Origin: Sva-07 sp964651825 | Lineage (GTDB): Bacteria > Actinomycetota > Acidimicrobiia > Acidimicrobiales > Ilumatobacteraceae | Direction of reading: 5' to 3' | Length of the DNA stretch: 43,340 nucleotides | Assembly: GCA_964651825.1 (NCBI GenBank) | Contig: CAZYWK010000028.1 | Location: 1-43,340, forward strand | Shown here: positions 30,065-38,304 of the stretch, piece by piece | Position numbering within the stretch: position 1 is the first letter of the stretch | Layout of the letters: each line of letters begins with the position of its first letter | Notes under the pieces: generated by a model | Database searches by the model: none | The model's input: only the letters and a program-made list of their open reading frames with translations | Told to the model about the DNA's origin: nothing | Program-made: the position numbers and the translations under genes

Positions 30065-30805
30065 ATGACCGTTCCGGGAGACATCTGGTCGGCGGAGCCG
30101 TGGCCGGCGGGATGGACGGTGCACCACGTCGCCGAGACCGGGAGCACCAACACCGATCTGATCGACGCGCTGGCCCGAGCGACGATGGGTGACGGTGAGG
30201 TGGCCGACCGCACGGTGCTCGTCGCCGATCACCAGACCGTCGGCCGTGGCCGCCTCGACCGGCGCTGGGACGCGCCGGCGGGCGCGAATCTCCTCGTGTC
30301 GGTGGCGTTCGTGGAGGTGCCCGCGACGCCGGTGTCGTTGACGCAGCGGATCGGCCTGGCAGCAGTCGACGCAGCTCGGCGGGCGCGGCCCGACGCGACC
30401 GTGATGCTGAAGTGGCCCAACGACGTGCTGCTCGACGACCGCAAGCTCGCCGGCGTTCTCGCCCAGCGCGAACCCTCGACGGGAGCGGTGGTGGTGGGGA
30501 TCGGGCTCAACGTCGGCTGGGCCCCCGAGGGAGCGGCCCGCCTGGGGGATCGCACGACCCCGGCCGCTGTGCTCGGTGATCTGCTCGTCGCGTTCGATGC
30601 CCTCGGGCCCGACGTCGCTGAGCGGTACCGGCGTGACCTCACCACGCTCGGGCGCGACGTACGCGTCGAGCTGCCGTCCGGTGACGTGCTGGAAGGCCGT
30701 GCCGTCGACGTCGATGCCGACGGCCGGCTCGTGGTGGAGGACCGGCCGGGGTCGTTGCGGGTGGTCGACGTCGGTGACGTGGTGCATGCCCGTCACGCCG
30801 GCTGA
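30065..30805 (+). CDS. birA: Biotin-[acetyl-CoA-carboxylase] ligase
   Basis: A 246-residue biotin protein ligase that activates biotin as biotinyl-AMP and transfers it to the Lys of the carrier domain. Motifs: ETGSTNTDLIDALA, the biotinyl-AMP loop GRGRLDRRW (from residue 60), KWPNDVLLDDRKLAGVLAQRE with catalytic Lys116 and Lys127, and VVVGIGLNVGWAP. The C-terminal SH3-like cap is present. There is no N-terminal helix-turn-helix, so unlike E. coli BirA it should not repress genes. The ATG at 30065 is 19 bp from the divergent carboxylase GTG. The LCP gene follows 17 bp downstream with its own -10. Confidence 0.95.
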   Translation: MTVPGDIWSAEPWPAGWTVHHVAETGSTNTDLIDALARATMGDGEVADRTVLVADHQTVGRGRLDRRWDAPAGANLLVSVAFVEVPATPVSLTQRIGLAAVDAARRARPDATVMLKWPNDVLLDDRKLAGVLAQREPSTGAVVVGIGLNVGWAPEGAARLGDRTTPAAVLGDLLVAFDALGPDVAERYRRDLTTLGRDVRVELPSGDVLEGRAVDVDADGRLVVEDRPGSLRVVDVGDVVHARHAG

Positions 30806-30809
30806 CCAG

Positions 30810-30815
30810 TACCCT
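30810..30815 (+). promoter_or_regulatory. -10 hexamer TACCCT for the LCP gene
   Basis: TACCCT ends 7 nt before the ATG at 30823, starting a new transcription unit right after birA. Confidence 0.5.
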
Positions 30816-30822
30816 CTCGCCC

Positions 30823-31842
30823 ATGAATGCCGTGCCCCCGTTGCCGACGCGCCGGCGACGGCGCCGGAGTTCGGCGTCGATCGCCGCCCTCCTCGCGGTG
30901 ATCGTCGGTGCCTGCGGTGCGGCCGGCGTGATCAACGCCGCCAACTCCCGCACGGCGAACGTCACGCGGATCGAAGGGCTCGAAGACGTCCTCCAGGCCA
31001 AGGACGGCCCGGCCGAGAACTACCTGCTCATCGGCTCCGACACCCGTGCCACCGCCGATCCGGACTCACCGGACTTCGGCGGCATCGGTGACACCAACGC
31101 GGTTTCCGGTCAACGCAGCGACACCATCATGATCCTCCGCCAGGAGGCCAACGGCGACGGGGCCTCCCTGCTCAGCCTTCCCCGCGACCTGTGGGTGCCG
31201 ATCGCCGGCCGCGACAGCGAGAGCCGCATCAATTCGGCCTACAGCGACGGCACCGACGTGCTGGCGGCGACGATCACCCAGAACTTCGGCATCCCGATCC
31301 ACCACGTCGTCGAGGTCGACTTCTCCGGCTTCAAGGAGATCATCGACGCCACCGGCGGCACCGAGATCTGCTTCTGGTACGTGACCCGTGACCACAACAC
31401 CGGCCTCGACCAGCAACCGGGCTGCCACATCCTCGACGGGATGCAGGCGCTGGCGTACGCCCGCAGCCGTCACTTCGAAGAGTTCCGCGACGGGCGGTGG
31501 CGCGAAGACCCACGCAGCGACCTCGGTCGCATCGAGCGCCAGCAGGACTTCATCGAGCAGACGGCCAAGTCGGTCACCGCCCGGGTGCAGTCCGACCCGT
31601 TCGTCGCGTCCGAGCTCATCGAGGCGGCGATCGGCGCCGTCAGCATGGACCCCAACCTCGATCCCGTCGGGGCGGCCGGCACACTGCGCAAGGCGTTCTC
31701 CGCCGGTGTGCGCAAGTACCAGCTCCCCGTGTACGGAACGACGAAGAACGGCAACGCCGTGCTGCTCATCGGCGACGGCGCCGAACCGATCCTCGACTAC
31801 TTCCGCGGCATCGGCCCACCCCCACCGATCACCGAGGACTGA
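30823..31842 (+). CDS. LytR-CpsA-Psr (LCP) family glycan-attaching protein
   Basis: A 339-residue membrane-anchored enzyme of the LCP family, which transfers polymers from a polyprenyl-phosphate carrier onto peptidoglycan or other wall acceptors outside the cell. A basic N-terminus (TRRRRRR) is followed by one membrane helix (about residues 20-40). The LCP domain shows NYLLIGSDTR, RSDTIMILRQ, SLPRDLWVPI, and RINSAYSDG, with the Arg and Asp residues that hold the lipid diphosphate, and later GMQALAYARSRH and DLGRIERQQDFI. It heads the polysaccharide region, suggesting that the product of the downstream genes is wall-linked. Confidence 0.93.
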   Translation: MNAVPPLPTRRRRRRSSASIAALLAVIVGACGAAGVINAANSRTANVTRIEGLEDVLQAKDGPAENYLLIGSDTRATADPDSPDFGGIGDTNAVSGQRSDTIMILRQEANGDGASLLSLPRDLWVPIAGRDSESRINSAYSDGTDVLAATITQNFGIPIHHVVEVDFSGFKEIIDATGGTEICFWYVTRDHNTGLDQQPGCHILDGMQALAYARSRHFEEFRDGRWREDPRSDLGRIERQQDFIEQTAKSVTARVQSDPFVASELIEAAIGAVSMDPNLDPVGAAGTLRKAFSAGVRKYQLPVYGTTKNGNAVLLIGDGAEPILDYFRGIGPPPPITED

Positions 31843-31853
31843 CGCGAGCGCGG

Positions 31854-31859
31854 TAGCCT
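31854..31859 (+). promoter_or_regulatory. -10 hexamer TAGCCT for rmlA
   Basis: TAGCCT ends 9 nt before the ATG at 31869; the identical hexamer and spacing recur before the gene at 38305. Confidence 0.5.
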
Positions 31860-31868
31860 GCGCGGCCG

Positions 31869-32948
31869 ATGAAGGCCCTGATCCTCGCCGGCGGCGCCGG
31901 CACCCGGCTGCGGCCGATCACCCACACCCGCGCCAAGCAGTTGGTGCCGGTCGCCAACACACCGATCCTGCACTACGGCATCCGGTCGATGGTCGACGCC
32001 GGCATCACCGAGCTCGGCGTGATCGTCGGCGACACCCGCGACGAAGTGATGGCCGGCCTCGGCGACGGCGCGCAGTTCGGCGCCTCGATCACCTACATCC
32101 GGCAGGACGAGCCCCTCGGCCTGGCCCACTGCGTGCTGATCGCCCGCGACTTCCTCGGCGACGACGACTTCGTGATGTACCTCGGCGACAACCTGCTGGA
32201 ACAGGATCTCGCCGCCTTCGTCGACGCCTTCCAGTCCGCCCGCCAGGGCGACGAACCGCCGTCGGCCCAGATCCTGCTCAAGCAGGTGCCCGACCCGCAC
32301 CGCTTCGGCATCGCCAGCCTCGACGAATCGGGCCACGTCGTGCACCTGGTCGAGAAGCCGGCCGACCCGCCGTCCGATCTGGCGTTGGTGGGTGTGTACC
32401 TGTTCGACCCGCTGATCCACGACGCGGTCGCGGCGATCGAGCCGTCGGAGCGGGGCGAGCTGGAGATCACCGACGCCATCCAGTGGTTGATCGACCAGGG
32501 CCATCGCGTGCGCATGGAGATCCTCACCGGCTGGTGGATCGACACGGGCAAGCTCACTCCGCTGCTGGAGGCCAACCGGTTGATCCTGGAGCGCATCGAG
32601 ACCCGCATCGACGGTTCCGTCGACGAGGGCTCGGTGATCGACGGCCGGGTGATCATCGAGGCCGGCGCCGAGGTCGTCAACTCGACGATCCGCGGCCCGG
32701 TGGCGATCGGCGCCGACACGAAGGTGATCGACAGCTTCATCGGGCCGTTCAGCGCGATCGGTGCCGGCTGCCTCGTCGAACATTCCGAGGTCGAGCACTC
32801 CGTCGTGATGGAGAACAGCCAGATCGTCGACATCCCGCGCCTCGAAGACAGCCTGATCGGCAGCGACGCCGTCGTGTCGCGCACGAAGCGCAAGCCCCGC
32901 GCCGTCCGGCTGATGGTCGGCGACCACTGCCAGATCGACATCGAGTGA
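31869..32948 (+). CDS. rmlA: Glucose-1-phosphate thymidylyltransferase, long form
   Basis: A 359-residue nucleotidyltransferase that makes dTDP-glucose from glucose-1-phosphate and dTTP, the first step to dTDP-sugars. The N-terminal signature is LILAGGAGTRLRPITHTRAKQLVPVAN, followed by LGDNLLEQDL and VGVYLFDP; WWIDTGKLTPLLEANRLIL closes the catalytic part. A C-terminal left-handed beta-helix tail of about 110 residues marks the long (StrD-like) type, not the short allosteric RmlA. Followed by rmlB 34 bp downstream, then rmlD, consistent with dTDP-rhamnose or a related deoxysugar. Confidence 0.92.
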   Translation: MKALILAGGAGTRLRPITHTRAKQLVPVANTPILHYGIRSMVDAGITELGVIVGDTRDEVMAGLGDGAQFGASITYIRQDEPLGLAHCVLIARDFLGDDDFVMYLGDNLLEQDLAAFVDAFQSARQGDEPPSAQILLKQVPDPHRFGIASLDESGHVVHLVEKPADPPSDLALVGVYLFDPLIHDAVAAIEPSERGELEITDAIQWLIDQGHRVRMEILTGWWIDTGKLTPLLEANRLILERIETRIDGSVDEGSVIDGRVIIEAGAEVVNSTIRGPVAIGADTKVIDSFIGPFSAIGAGCLVEHSEVEHSVVMENSQIVDIPRLEDSLIGSDAVVSRTKRKPRAVRLMVGDHCQIDIE

Positions 32949-32982
32949 GAGACCGCGGGACGAGAGAGACGGAGCCACAGTG

Positions 32983-33948
32983 ATGAAGTTGTTCGTGACC
33001 GGCGCGGCCGGGTTCATCGGATCGAACTACGTGCGGTACGTGCTCGGCTCGACCGACCACGAGGTGACGATCTACGACGCGCTGACCTACGCCGGGAACC
33101 TGGAGAGCATCCGCGACGTGCTCGACGATGCCCGTTGCGACTTCGTGCACGCCGACATCTGCGAGCCCGACGACGTCGCCCGGGCGATGGACGGCCACGA
33201 CGCGGTCGTCCACTTCGCCGCCGAGAGCCACGTCGACCGTTCGATCCAGGACGGCTCGAAGTTCGTCCGCACCAACTGCATGGGCACCAACGTGCTGTGC
33301 GACGTGGCCAACAACGTGGGCGTCGGCCGGTTCCTGCACATCTCCACCGACGAGGTCTACGGCTCGGTGGAGGAGGGGTCGTCGCGCGAGACCGACCCCC
33401 TCGCCCCGCGCTCGCCGTACTCGGCGGCCAAGGCGGGCTCCGACCTGATCGCGCTGTCGTACTTCTCCACCTACGGCCTGCCGGTCGTGGTCACCCGGTG
33501 CTCGAACAACTACGGGCCGTACCAGTTCCCCGAGAAGGTCATCCCGCTGTTCACCACCAACCTGCTCGACGGCAAGCAGGTGCCGCTCTACGGCGACGGC
33601 CTGAACGTGCGCGACTGGATCCACGTCGAGGACCACAACGTGGCCGCGCACTTGGTGCTCGAGCAGGGTGCGACCGGCGAGATCTACAACATCGGTGCGG
33701 GCAACGAGCTCACCAACCGCGAGCTCACGTACCGCTTGCTCGAACTCACGGGCCGCGACGAGTCGTTCATCACGCCCGTGGAGGACCGCCTCGGCCACGA
33801 CCGGCGCTACTCGGTGAACATCGACAAGATCACCGAGCTCGGCTGGTCGCTCGGGCGGACGTTCGACGACTCCCTGGCCGCCACGGTCGACTGGTACCGC
33901 GACCGGCGCGACTGGTGGGAGCCGCTGAAGGCCAAAGCCGGCCTGTGA
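32983..33948 (+). CDS. rmlB: dTDP-glucose 4,6-dehydratase
   Basis: A 321-residue extended-SDR enzyme that converts dTDP-glucose to dTDP-4-keto-6-deoxyglucose with bound NAD. Visible: GAAGFIGSNYVRY (coenzyme), AAESHVDRSI, STDEVYGS with the catalytic Thr122-Asp123-Glu124, SPYSAAKAGSD with Tyr146 and Lys150, and TRCSNNYGPYQFPEKVIPLF, a strong RmlB marker. The ATG at 32983 follows GGAG at 32971-32974 by 8 nt; GTG at 32980 is an alternative. Lies between rmlA and rmlD. Confidence 0.96.
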   Translation: MKLFVTGAAGFIGSNYVRYVLGSTDHEVTIYDALTYAGNLESIRDVLDDARCDFVHADICEPDDVARAMDGHDAVVHFAAESHVDRSIQDGSKFVRTNCMGTNVLCDVANNVGVGRFLHISTDEVYGSVEEGSSRETDPLAPRSPYSAAKAGSDLIALSYFSTYGLPVVVTRCSNNYGPYQFPEKVIPLFTTNLLDGKQVPLYGDGLNVRDWIHVEDHNVAAHLVLEQGATGEIYNIGAGNELTNRELTYRLLELTGRDESFITPVEDRLGHDRRYSVNIDKITELGWSLGRTFDDSLAATVDWYRDRRDWWEPLKAKAGL

Positions 33949-33958
33949 GGTCGAGGCG

Positions 33959-34807
33959 GTGAAGCTCCTCGTCACCGGTGCCGCCGGCCAGCTCGGCCGC
34001 GACGTCGTGGCGTACGCGACCACCGCGGGCGACGAGGTGCTCGCCCTCGACCGGACCACGCTCGACATCACCGACGCCGACGCCGTGCTGGAAGCCTGCC
34101 GTGGCTTTGGGCCCGACGCGATCGTCAACGCGGCCGCCTACACCGCCGTCGACGCCTGTGAGACGAACATCGAGGCGGCGTACGCGATCAATGCCACGGC
34201 CGTCGGGTCTCTCGCCACGGCCGCGGCCGGCATCGGGGCCCACCTGGTCCACGTCAGCACCGACTACGTCTTCGACGGCACGCTCGACCGCCCGTACCGC
34301 GAGGGCGACGCCACCAACCCGCAATCGGTCTACGGGGCGAGCAAGCTGGCAGGCGAGCAGCTGGCCGGGCCGGACGCGGCGGTCGTGCGGACGTCGTGGG
34401 TGTGCGGCGAGCACGGGAACAACATGGTCAAGCTGGTGCTTCGGCTCGCGCAGCCCGGCGCCGACCTGGCCTTCGTCGACGACCAGCGCGGCTGCCCGAG
34501 CTTCACCGCCGACCTCGCGCCAGCCCTTCACCGCATCGCCGCCGAGCGCCGCTCGGGCATCCACCACCTCACGAACCAGGGCGCCGTGTCGTGGTACGAG
34601 TTCGTGCAGGAGGTGTTGCGCGCTGCCGGCCACCCCGTCGACCTGGTGCGCCCGATCACAACCGATCAGCTCGACCCTCCGCGTCCCGCGCCGCGTCCGG
34701 CCAACAGCGTGCTCGACAACGCCGTGTGGCGCGATGCGGGCCTGCCGATGCTGCGCGACTTCCGCGAACCCTTGCGCGAGCTCGTCGCTGCGCTGACGAC
34801 AGACTGA
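33959..34807 (+). CDS. rmlD: dTDP-4-dehydrorhamnose reductase
   Basis: A 282-residue SDR reductase for the last step of dTDP-L-rhamnose synthesis. Visible: LLVTGAAGQLGRDVVAYA, NAAAYTAVDACE, HVSTDYVFDGT, and YGASKLAGEQ with the Tyr/Lys pair. The GTG at 33959 starts 10 bp after rmlB, with GAGG at 33947-33950 as ribosome binding site. The 3,5-epimerase RmlC that should act between RmlB and RmlD is not encoded in the window. The next glycosyltransferase starts 4 bp after its stop. Confidence 0.94.
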   Translation: MKLLVTGAAGQLGRDVVAYATTAGDEVLALDRTTLDITDADAVLEACRGFGPDAIVNAAAYTAVDACETNIEAAYAINATAVGSLATAAAGIGAHLVHVSTDYVFDGTLDRPYREGDATNPQSVYGASKLAGEQLAGPDAAVVRTSWVCGEHGNNMVKLVLRLAQPGADLAFVDDQRGCPSFTADLAPALHRIAAERRSGIHHLTNQGAVSWYEFVQEVLRAAGHPVDLVRPITTDQLDPPRPAPRPANSVLDNAVWRDAGLPMLRDFREPLRELVAALTTD

Positions 34808-34811
34808 GGCC

Positions 34812-35915
34812 GTGTCGCCCACGCCCTCCCCGGTGCCCGACCGGCCGCTCCGCGTCGCCTACACGCTCGAGCAGTGTTGGCACCCCGTGCCGGGAGGCAC
34901 CGCGGTCGCTGCCGTGCGGGTCGGCCGCGAGCTCTCCTCGATGACCGACGAGGTCGACCTGCACTACGTCGCCGGCCGGCACCCGCTGCCACCGCAAGCT
35001 CCCTACCGCCCGGACGGCTCGATCGCGATGCTGCCCCTGGCGCGCCCACTGCTCTACGAGACCTGGACCCGGCTGCGCTGGCCGAAGGTCGAATCGGTCA
35101 CCGGCACCGTCGATGTCGTGCATGCCACCGGGCTCGTCCCGGCCGCGACGAGCGCCCCGCTCGTGGTGACCGTCCACGACCTCGCCTTTCTCGACCATCC
35201 CGAGCAGTTCACCGGCCACGGCGCCCGGCTGATGACACGCAGCCTGCGGGTGATCGACGAGCGTGCCGATCTCGTGATCTGCTCCAGCCGGGCCACGATC
35301 GACCGTTGCGTCGTCGCCGGTCTCGACGCGGGGCGATTGCGGCACGTGCCGCTCGGCGTCGACCTCGTCGAGGTGACCGATGTCGACGTCGAGCGGGTGC
35401 GGCGGCGCTATCGCCTGCCCGACGAGTTCATCCTGTTCGTCGGCACGCTTGAGCCGCGCAAGAACCTGCGGCGCCTCATCGAGGCCGTCGACCGGCTCGG
35501 CGATCTGCCGCTGGTGATCGTCGGCACGACGGGATGGGGCGACCAGCCCGATCTCGACGGGCCGCGGACGCTGCTCGTCGGCTTCGTGCCGGACGGCGAC
35601 CTCGCGCCGATCTATGCCGCGGCGAGCGTGTTCGCCTACCCGAGTGAGCGGGAGGGCTTCGGGCTCCCGGTCCTCGAGGCGATGGCGCAGGGCACGCCCG
35701 TCGTCACGAGCACGGGCACCTCGACCGAGGAGGTGGCAGGCGACGCCGCGGTGCTCGTCGACCCGTTCGACGTCGGTGCGATCGCCGATGGTTTGGCCGC
35801 CGCGCGCTCCGACGCGGCCCACCTGGCCGACCGCGGCCTGGCGCGGGCCCGGTCGCTCACGTGGCGGTCCACGGCGCGACGGACCCTCGACGTCTACCGT
35901 GAGCTGCTGGCATGA
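34812..35915 (+). CDS. Glycosyltransferase, GT4-type
   Basis: A 367-residue GT-B-fold glycosyltransferase. The acceptor half includes HPVPGGTAVAAVRVGREL and VVTVHDLAFLDHPEQF; the donor half has LFVGTLEPRKNLRRLIEAV and SEREGFGLPVLEAMAQGTPVV, whose E-x7-E arrangement contacts the nucleotide sugar. By position it probably transfers a sugar, perhaps rhamnose, to a lipid-linked glycan on the cytoplasmic face. Donor and acceptor are unknown. First of three glycosyltransferase genes joined by 4-nt and 1-nt overlaps. Confidence 0.9.
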   Translation: MSPTPSPVPDRPLRVAYTLEQCWHPVPGGTAVAAVRVGRELSSMTDEVDLHYVAGRHPLPPQAPYRPDGSIAMLPLARPLLYETWTRLRWPKVESVTGTVDVVHATGLVPAATSAPLVVTVHDLAFLDHPEQFTGHGARLMTRSLRVIDERADLVICSSRATIDRCVVAGLDAGRLRHVPLGVDLVEVTDVDVERVRRRYRLPDEFILFVGTLEPRKNLRRLIEAVDRLGDLPLVIVGTTGWGDQPDLDGPRTLLVGFVPDGDLAPIYAAASVFAYPSEREGFGLPVLEAMAQGTPVVTSTGTSTEEVAGDAAVLVDPFDVGAIADGLAAARSDAAHLADRGLARARSLTWRSTARRTLDVYRELLA

Positions 35916-37030
35916 ACTCGATCGACGTCGCGGTGAACCTGCTCTGGTGCGTCCCAGGCGACGTCGGGGGCTCCGAGGAGTACCTCGTGCGCCAGTTGAT
36001 CGGCCTCGCCGCCCAGCCGCCGAGCTTCGTGCCCACGCTGTACTGCCTCCCCGACTTCGTCGACGCCCATCCCGAGCTGCTCGCCCTGTACCCGGTGGTC
36101 ACGGCCCGGATCACCGGCACCGAGCGGCCACGCCGGGTCGTGGCCGAGAACACCTGGCTCGCGCGTCGCACCCGGTCGGCCGCGCTCGTGCACCACGGCG
36201 GCGGCACCGTCCCGACGCTCGGGCGGGGACCGGTACTGCTGACGATCCACGATCTGCAGTACCTCACGTACCCGCAGTACCTGACCGCTACGAAGCGTCG
36301 ATACCTGCAGCTCGCCATCCCGCGGTCGATTCGGCGCGCCACCACGATCGCCGTGCCCACCGACTATGTGAAGTCGGTGGTCGTCGACCGGTTCGGCACC
36401 GACCCGGCGACCGTCACGGTCGTCCCGCACGGCGTCGAGCCTCACCTGGGTCGGGATGCGCCGAGCGAGTTCGAGCTCCGTCGCGAGTACGGGCTCGGCG
36501 CCGGCCCGGTGCTCGTGTTCCCGGCGATCACCCACCCGCACAAGGGTCACCGGTTCCTGCTCGAGGTGATGGCGCGTCACTGGACCGACCCCGATCTGCG
36601 GCTCGTGATGCTCGGTGGCGCCGGCGCGGCCGCCTCGGCGGTGGACCGCTCGATCGTCGAGCTCGGCCTCGAGCGGCGGGTGGTGCGGCCTGGTCGAGTG
36701 CCGGCGGCGCACCGGGACGGCCTGATCGCGATGGCCGATGCCCTCGTGTTCCCGAGCGAGTACGAAGGGTTCGGCGCGCCCGTCGTCGAGGCGATGGCGC
36801 TCGGCACACCCGTGATCTGCAGCGACCAGGCCGCCCTCGTCGAGGTCGTGGGTGATGCCGGCGTGGTGCTGCCACGCGATGCCGAGGCGTGGGCCGGCGC
36901 GCTCGACACCGCTCGTCGCGACCGGGTGGCACTCGTGACCGCCGGCCGGGCCCGAGCGGGCCGGTACACGGCGGCGCGCTCGGGCGAGGCGCTCGCCGCC
37001 GCCTACCGCGACACCTACGAGCGGCGCTGA
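35912..37030 (+). CDS. Glycosyltransferase, GT4-type
   Basis: A 372-residue GT-B enzyme. Visible: WCVPGDVGGSEEYLVRQLIGL at the N-terminus (the Gly-rich loop after the first strand), TIHDLQYLTYPQYL, PAITHPHKGHRFLLEVM in the donor half, and SEYEGFGAPVVEAMALGTPVI for nucleotide-sugar contact. The ATG overlaps the previous stop by 4 nt (ATGA) and its own stop overlaps the next start by 1 nt, so the three enzymes are coupled and likely add successive sugars. Specificity unknown. Confidence 0.9.
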   Translation: MNSIDVAVNLLWCVPGDVGGSEEYLVRQLIGLAAQPPSFVPTLYCLPDFVDAHPELLALYPVVTARITGTERPRRVVAENTWLARRTRSAALVHHGGGTVPTLGRGPVLLTIHDLQYLTYPQYLTATKRRYLQLAIPRSIRRATTIAVPTDYVKSVVVDRFGTDPATVTVVPHGVEPHLGRDAPSEFELRREYGLGAGPVLVFPAITHPHKGHRFLLEVMARHWTDPDLRLVMLGGAGAAASAVDRSIVELGLERRVVRPGRVPAAHRDGLIAMADALVFPSEYEGFGAPVVEAMALGTPVICSDQAALVEVVGDAGVVLPRDAEAWAGALDTARRDRVALVTAGRARAGRYTAARSGEALAAAYRDTYERR

Positions 37031-38265
37031 TGACCGGCCGGATCGTGGTGATCTGCCCGCACTTCGAGCCCGACAACGCCCCGACCGGCGTGGTCATGAC
37101 CCGGATCGTGTCGGAACTGGTGGCGCTCGGCCACGAGGTGCACGTCGTCACCTCGTTGCCGTGGTACCGCAGCCACGCCATCGAACCCGAATGGCGCGGC
37201 AAGCTGGTCCGCCGCGAACCCACACCGTGGGGTTCGATCAGCCGCGTGCACCCCTTCCCCGGCGAGAACAAGGCGAACCTGCTGCGCCGGGCGATCGGCT
37301 TCCTCGGCTACACGGCACTCGCCGGGCTGGAGGCACTGTGGATCGGTGGCGGCCCGCGTCGCGTCGACACCGTGATCGCCATGTCGCCGCCCATCACGCT
37401 CGGCCTCACGGGTTGGCTGGTGAGCCGGATCCGGCGGGGAACGTTCGTGTTCAACATCCAAGACGTGTTCCCGGACGCCGCGGTCGAGACCGGGGCGATC
37501 ACGAATCGCCGGATCATCGCCGCCGCCCGCTGGTTCGAGCGGTTCAGCTACCGCCGATCCGATGCGGTCACCGTGCTGTCCGACGACCTTGCGGCCAACG
37601 TTCGCGCCAAGCTGCCGCGCGGCGACGCCGAGCGTGTACACGTGATCCCCAACTTCGTCGACACCGAGGCGATCACTCCCGGCGACCGGCTCACTCCGTA
37701 CCGGACCGAGCTGGGCCTCGGCGACGGCCCGGTCGTGCTGTACGCCGGCAACGTCGGGTTCTCGCAGTCGCTCGACCTGGTGCTGACCGCCGCGGCCGAG
37801 CTGCCAGAGGTGACGTTCCTGATCAACGGCGACGGTTCCGCGCGACCGGCGATCGAACGCGACGCGGCCGGGCTGGCCAACGTCCGCTTCGCCGGCTACA
37901 TCGAACCGTCCCGCCTCTCCGAGCTCCTGGCGACCGGAGATGTCCATGTCGTCCCCCTCAAGCGGGGGTTGGCGCGGGTGAGCGTTCCGTCGAAGACGTA
38001 CTCGATCATGGCCGCCGCCCGACCGGTGCTGGCGTCGATCGACCCGGGTACGGCGGTCCCCGCGATCCTCGCCGAATCGGGGGGTGGGGTGGCGGTCGCG
38101 CCGGAGGATCACGTGGCCTTCGTCGCCGCCCTGCGCGGTCTGCTCGACGACCCGGCCGCGGCGGCGGCGATGGGCGCACGAGGGCGCACGTGGGTCGAGC
38201 GTGAGGCCTCCCCTGCCGCCGTCGGCGCCGCCTACGACCAGCTCATCGGCGCGCTGCGCCCCTGA
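37030..38265 (+). CDS. Glycosyltransferase, GT4-type (WcaI/WbuB-like)
   Basis: A 411-residue GT-B enzyme of the WcaI/WbuB subgroup known from colanic acid and O-antigen loci. Visible: ICPHFEPDNAPTGVVMTRIVSEL, HVVTSLPWYRSHAIEPEWRG, FVFNIQDVFPDAAVETGAI, a characteristic block of the subgroup, VLYAGNVGFSQSLDLVL, and VPSKTYSIMAAARPVLASID in the donor site. The ATG at 37030 overlaps the preceding stop by one base. Last of the three linked glycosyltransferases. Donor is not predicted, though fucose or N-acetyl-fucosamine donors are common in relatives. Confidence 0.9.
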   Translation: MTGRIVVICPHFEPDNAPTGVVMTRIVSELVALGHEVHVVTSLPWYRSHAIEPEWRGKLVRREPTPWGSISRVHPFPGENKANLLRRAIGFLGYTALAGLEALWIGGGPRRVDTVIAMSPPITLGLTGWLVSRIRRGTFVFNIQDVFPDAAVETGAITNRRIIAAARWFERFSYRRSDAVTVLSDDLAANVRAKLPRGDAERVHVIPNFVDTEAITPGDRLTPYRTELGLGDGPVVLYAGNVGFSQSLDLVLTAAAELPEVTFLINGDGSARPAIERDAAGLANVRFAGYIEPSRLSELLATGDVHVVPLKRGLARVSVPSKTYSIMAAARPVLASIDPGTAVPAILAESGGGVAVAPEDHVAFVAALRGLLDDPAAAAAMGARGRTWVEREASPAAVGAAYDQLIGALRP

Positions 38266-38289
38266 ACCCGCTTCATCGGGAGGCGCCGA

Positions 38290-38295
38290 TAGCCT
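38290..38295 (+). promoter_or_regulatory. -10 hexamer TAGCCT for the gene at 38305
   Basis: TAGCCT ends 9 nt before the GTG at 38305, identical in sequence and spacing to the rmlA site. It begins a new transcription unit after the glycosyltransferases. Confidence 0.5.
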
Positions 38296-38304
38296 CGCAC
38301 CCCT

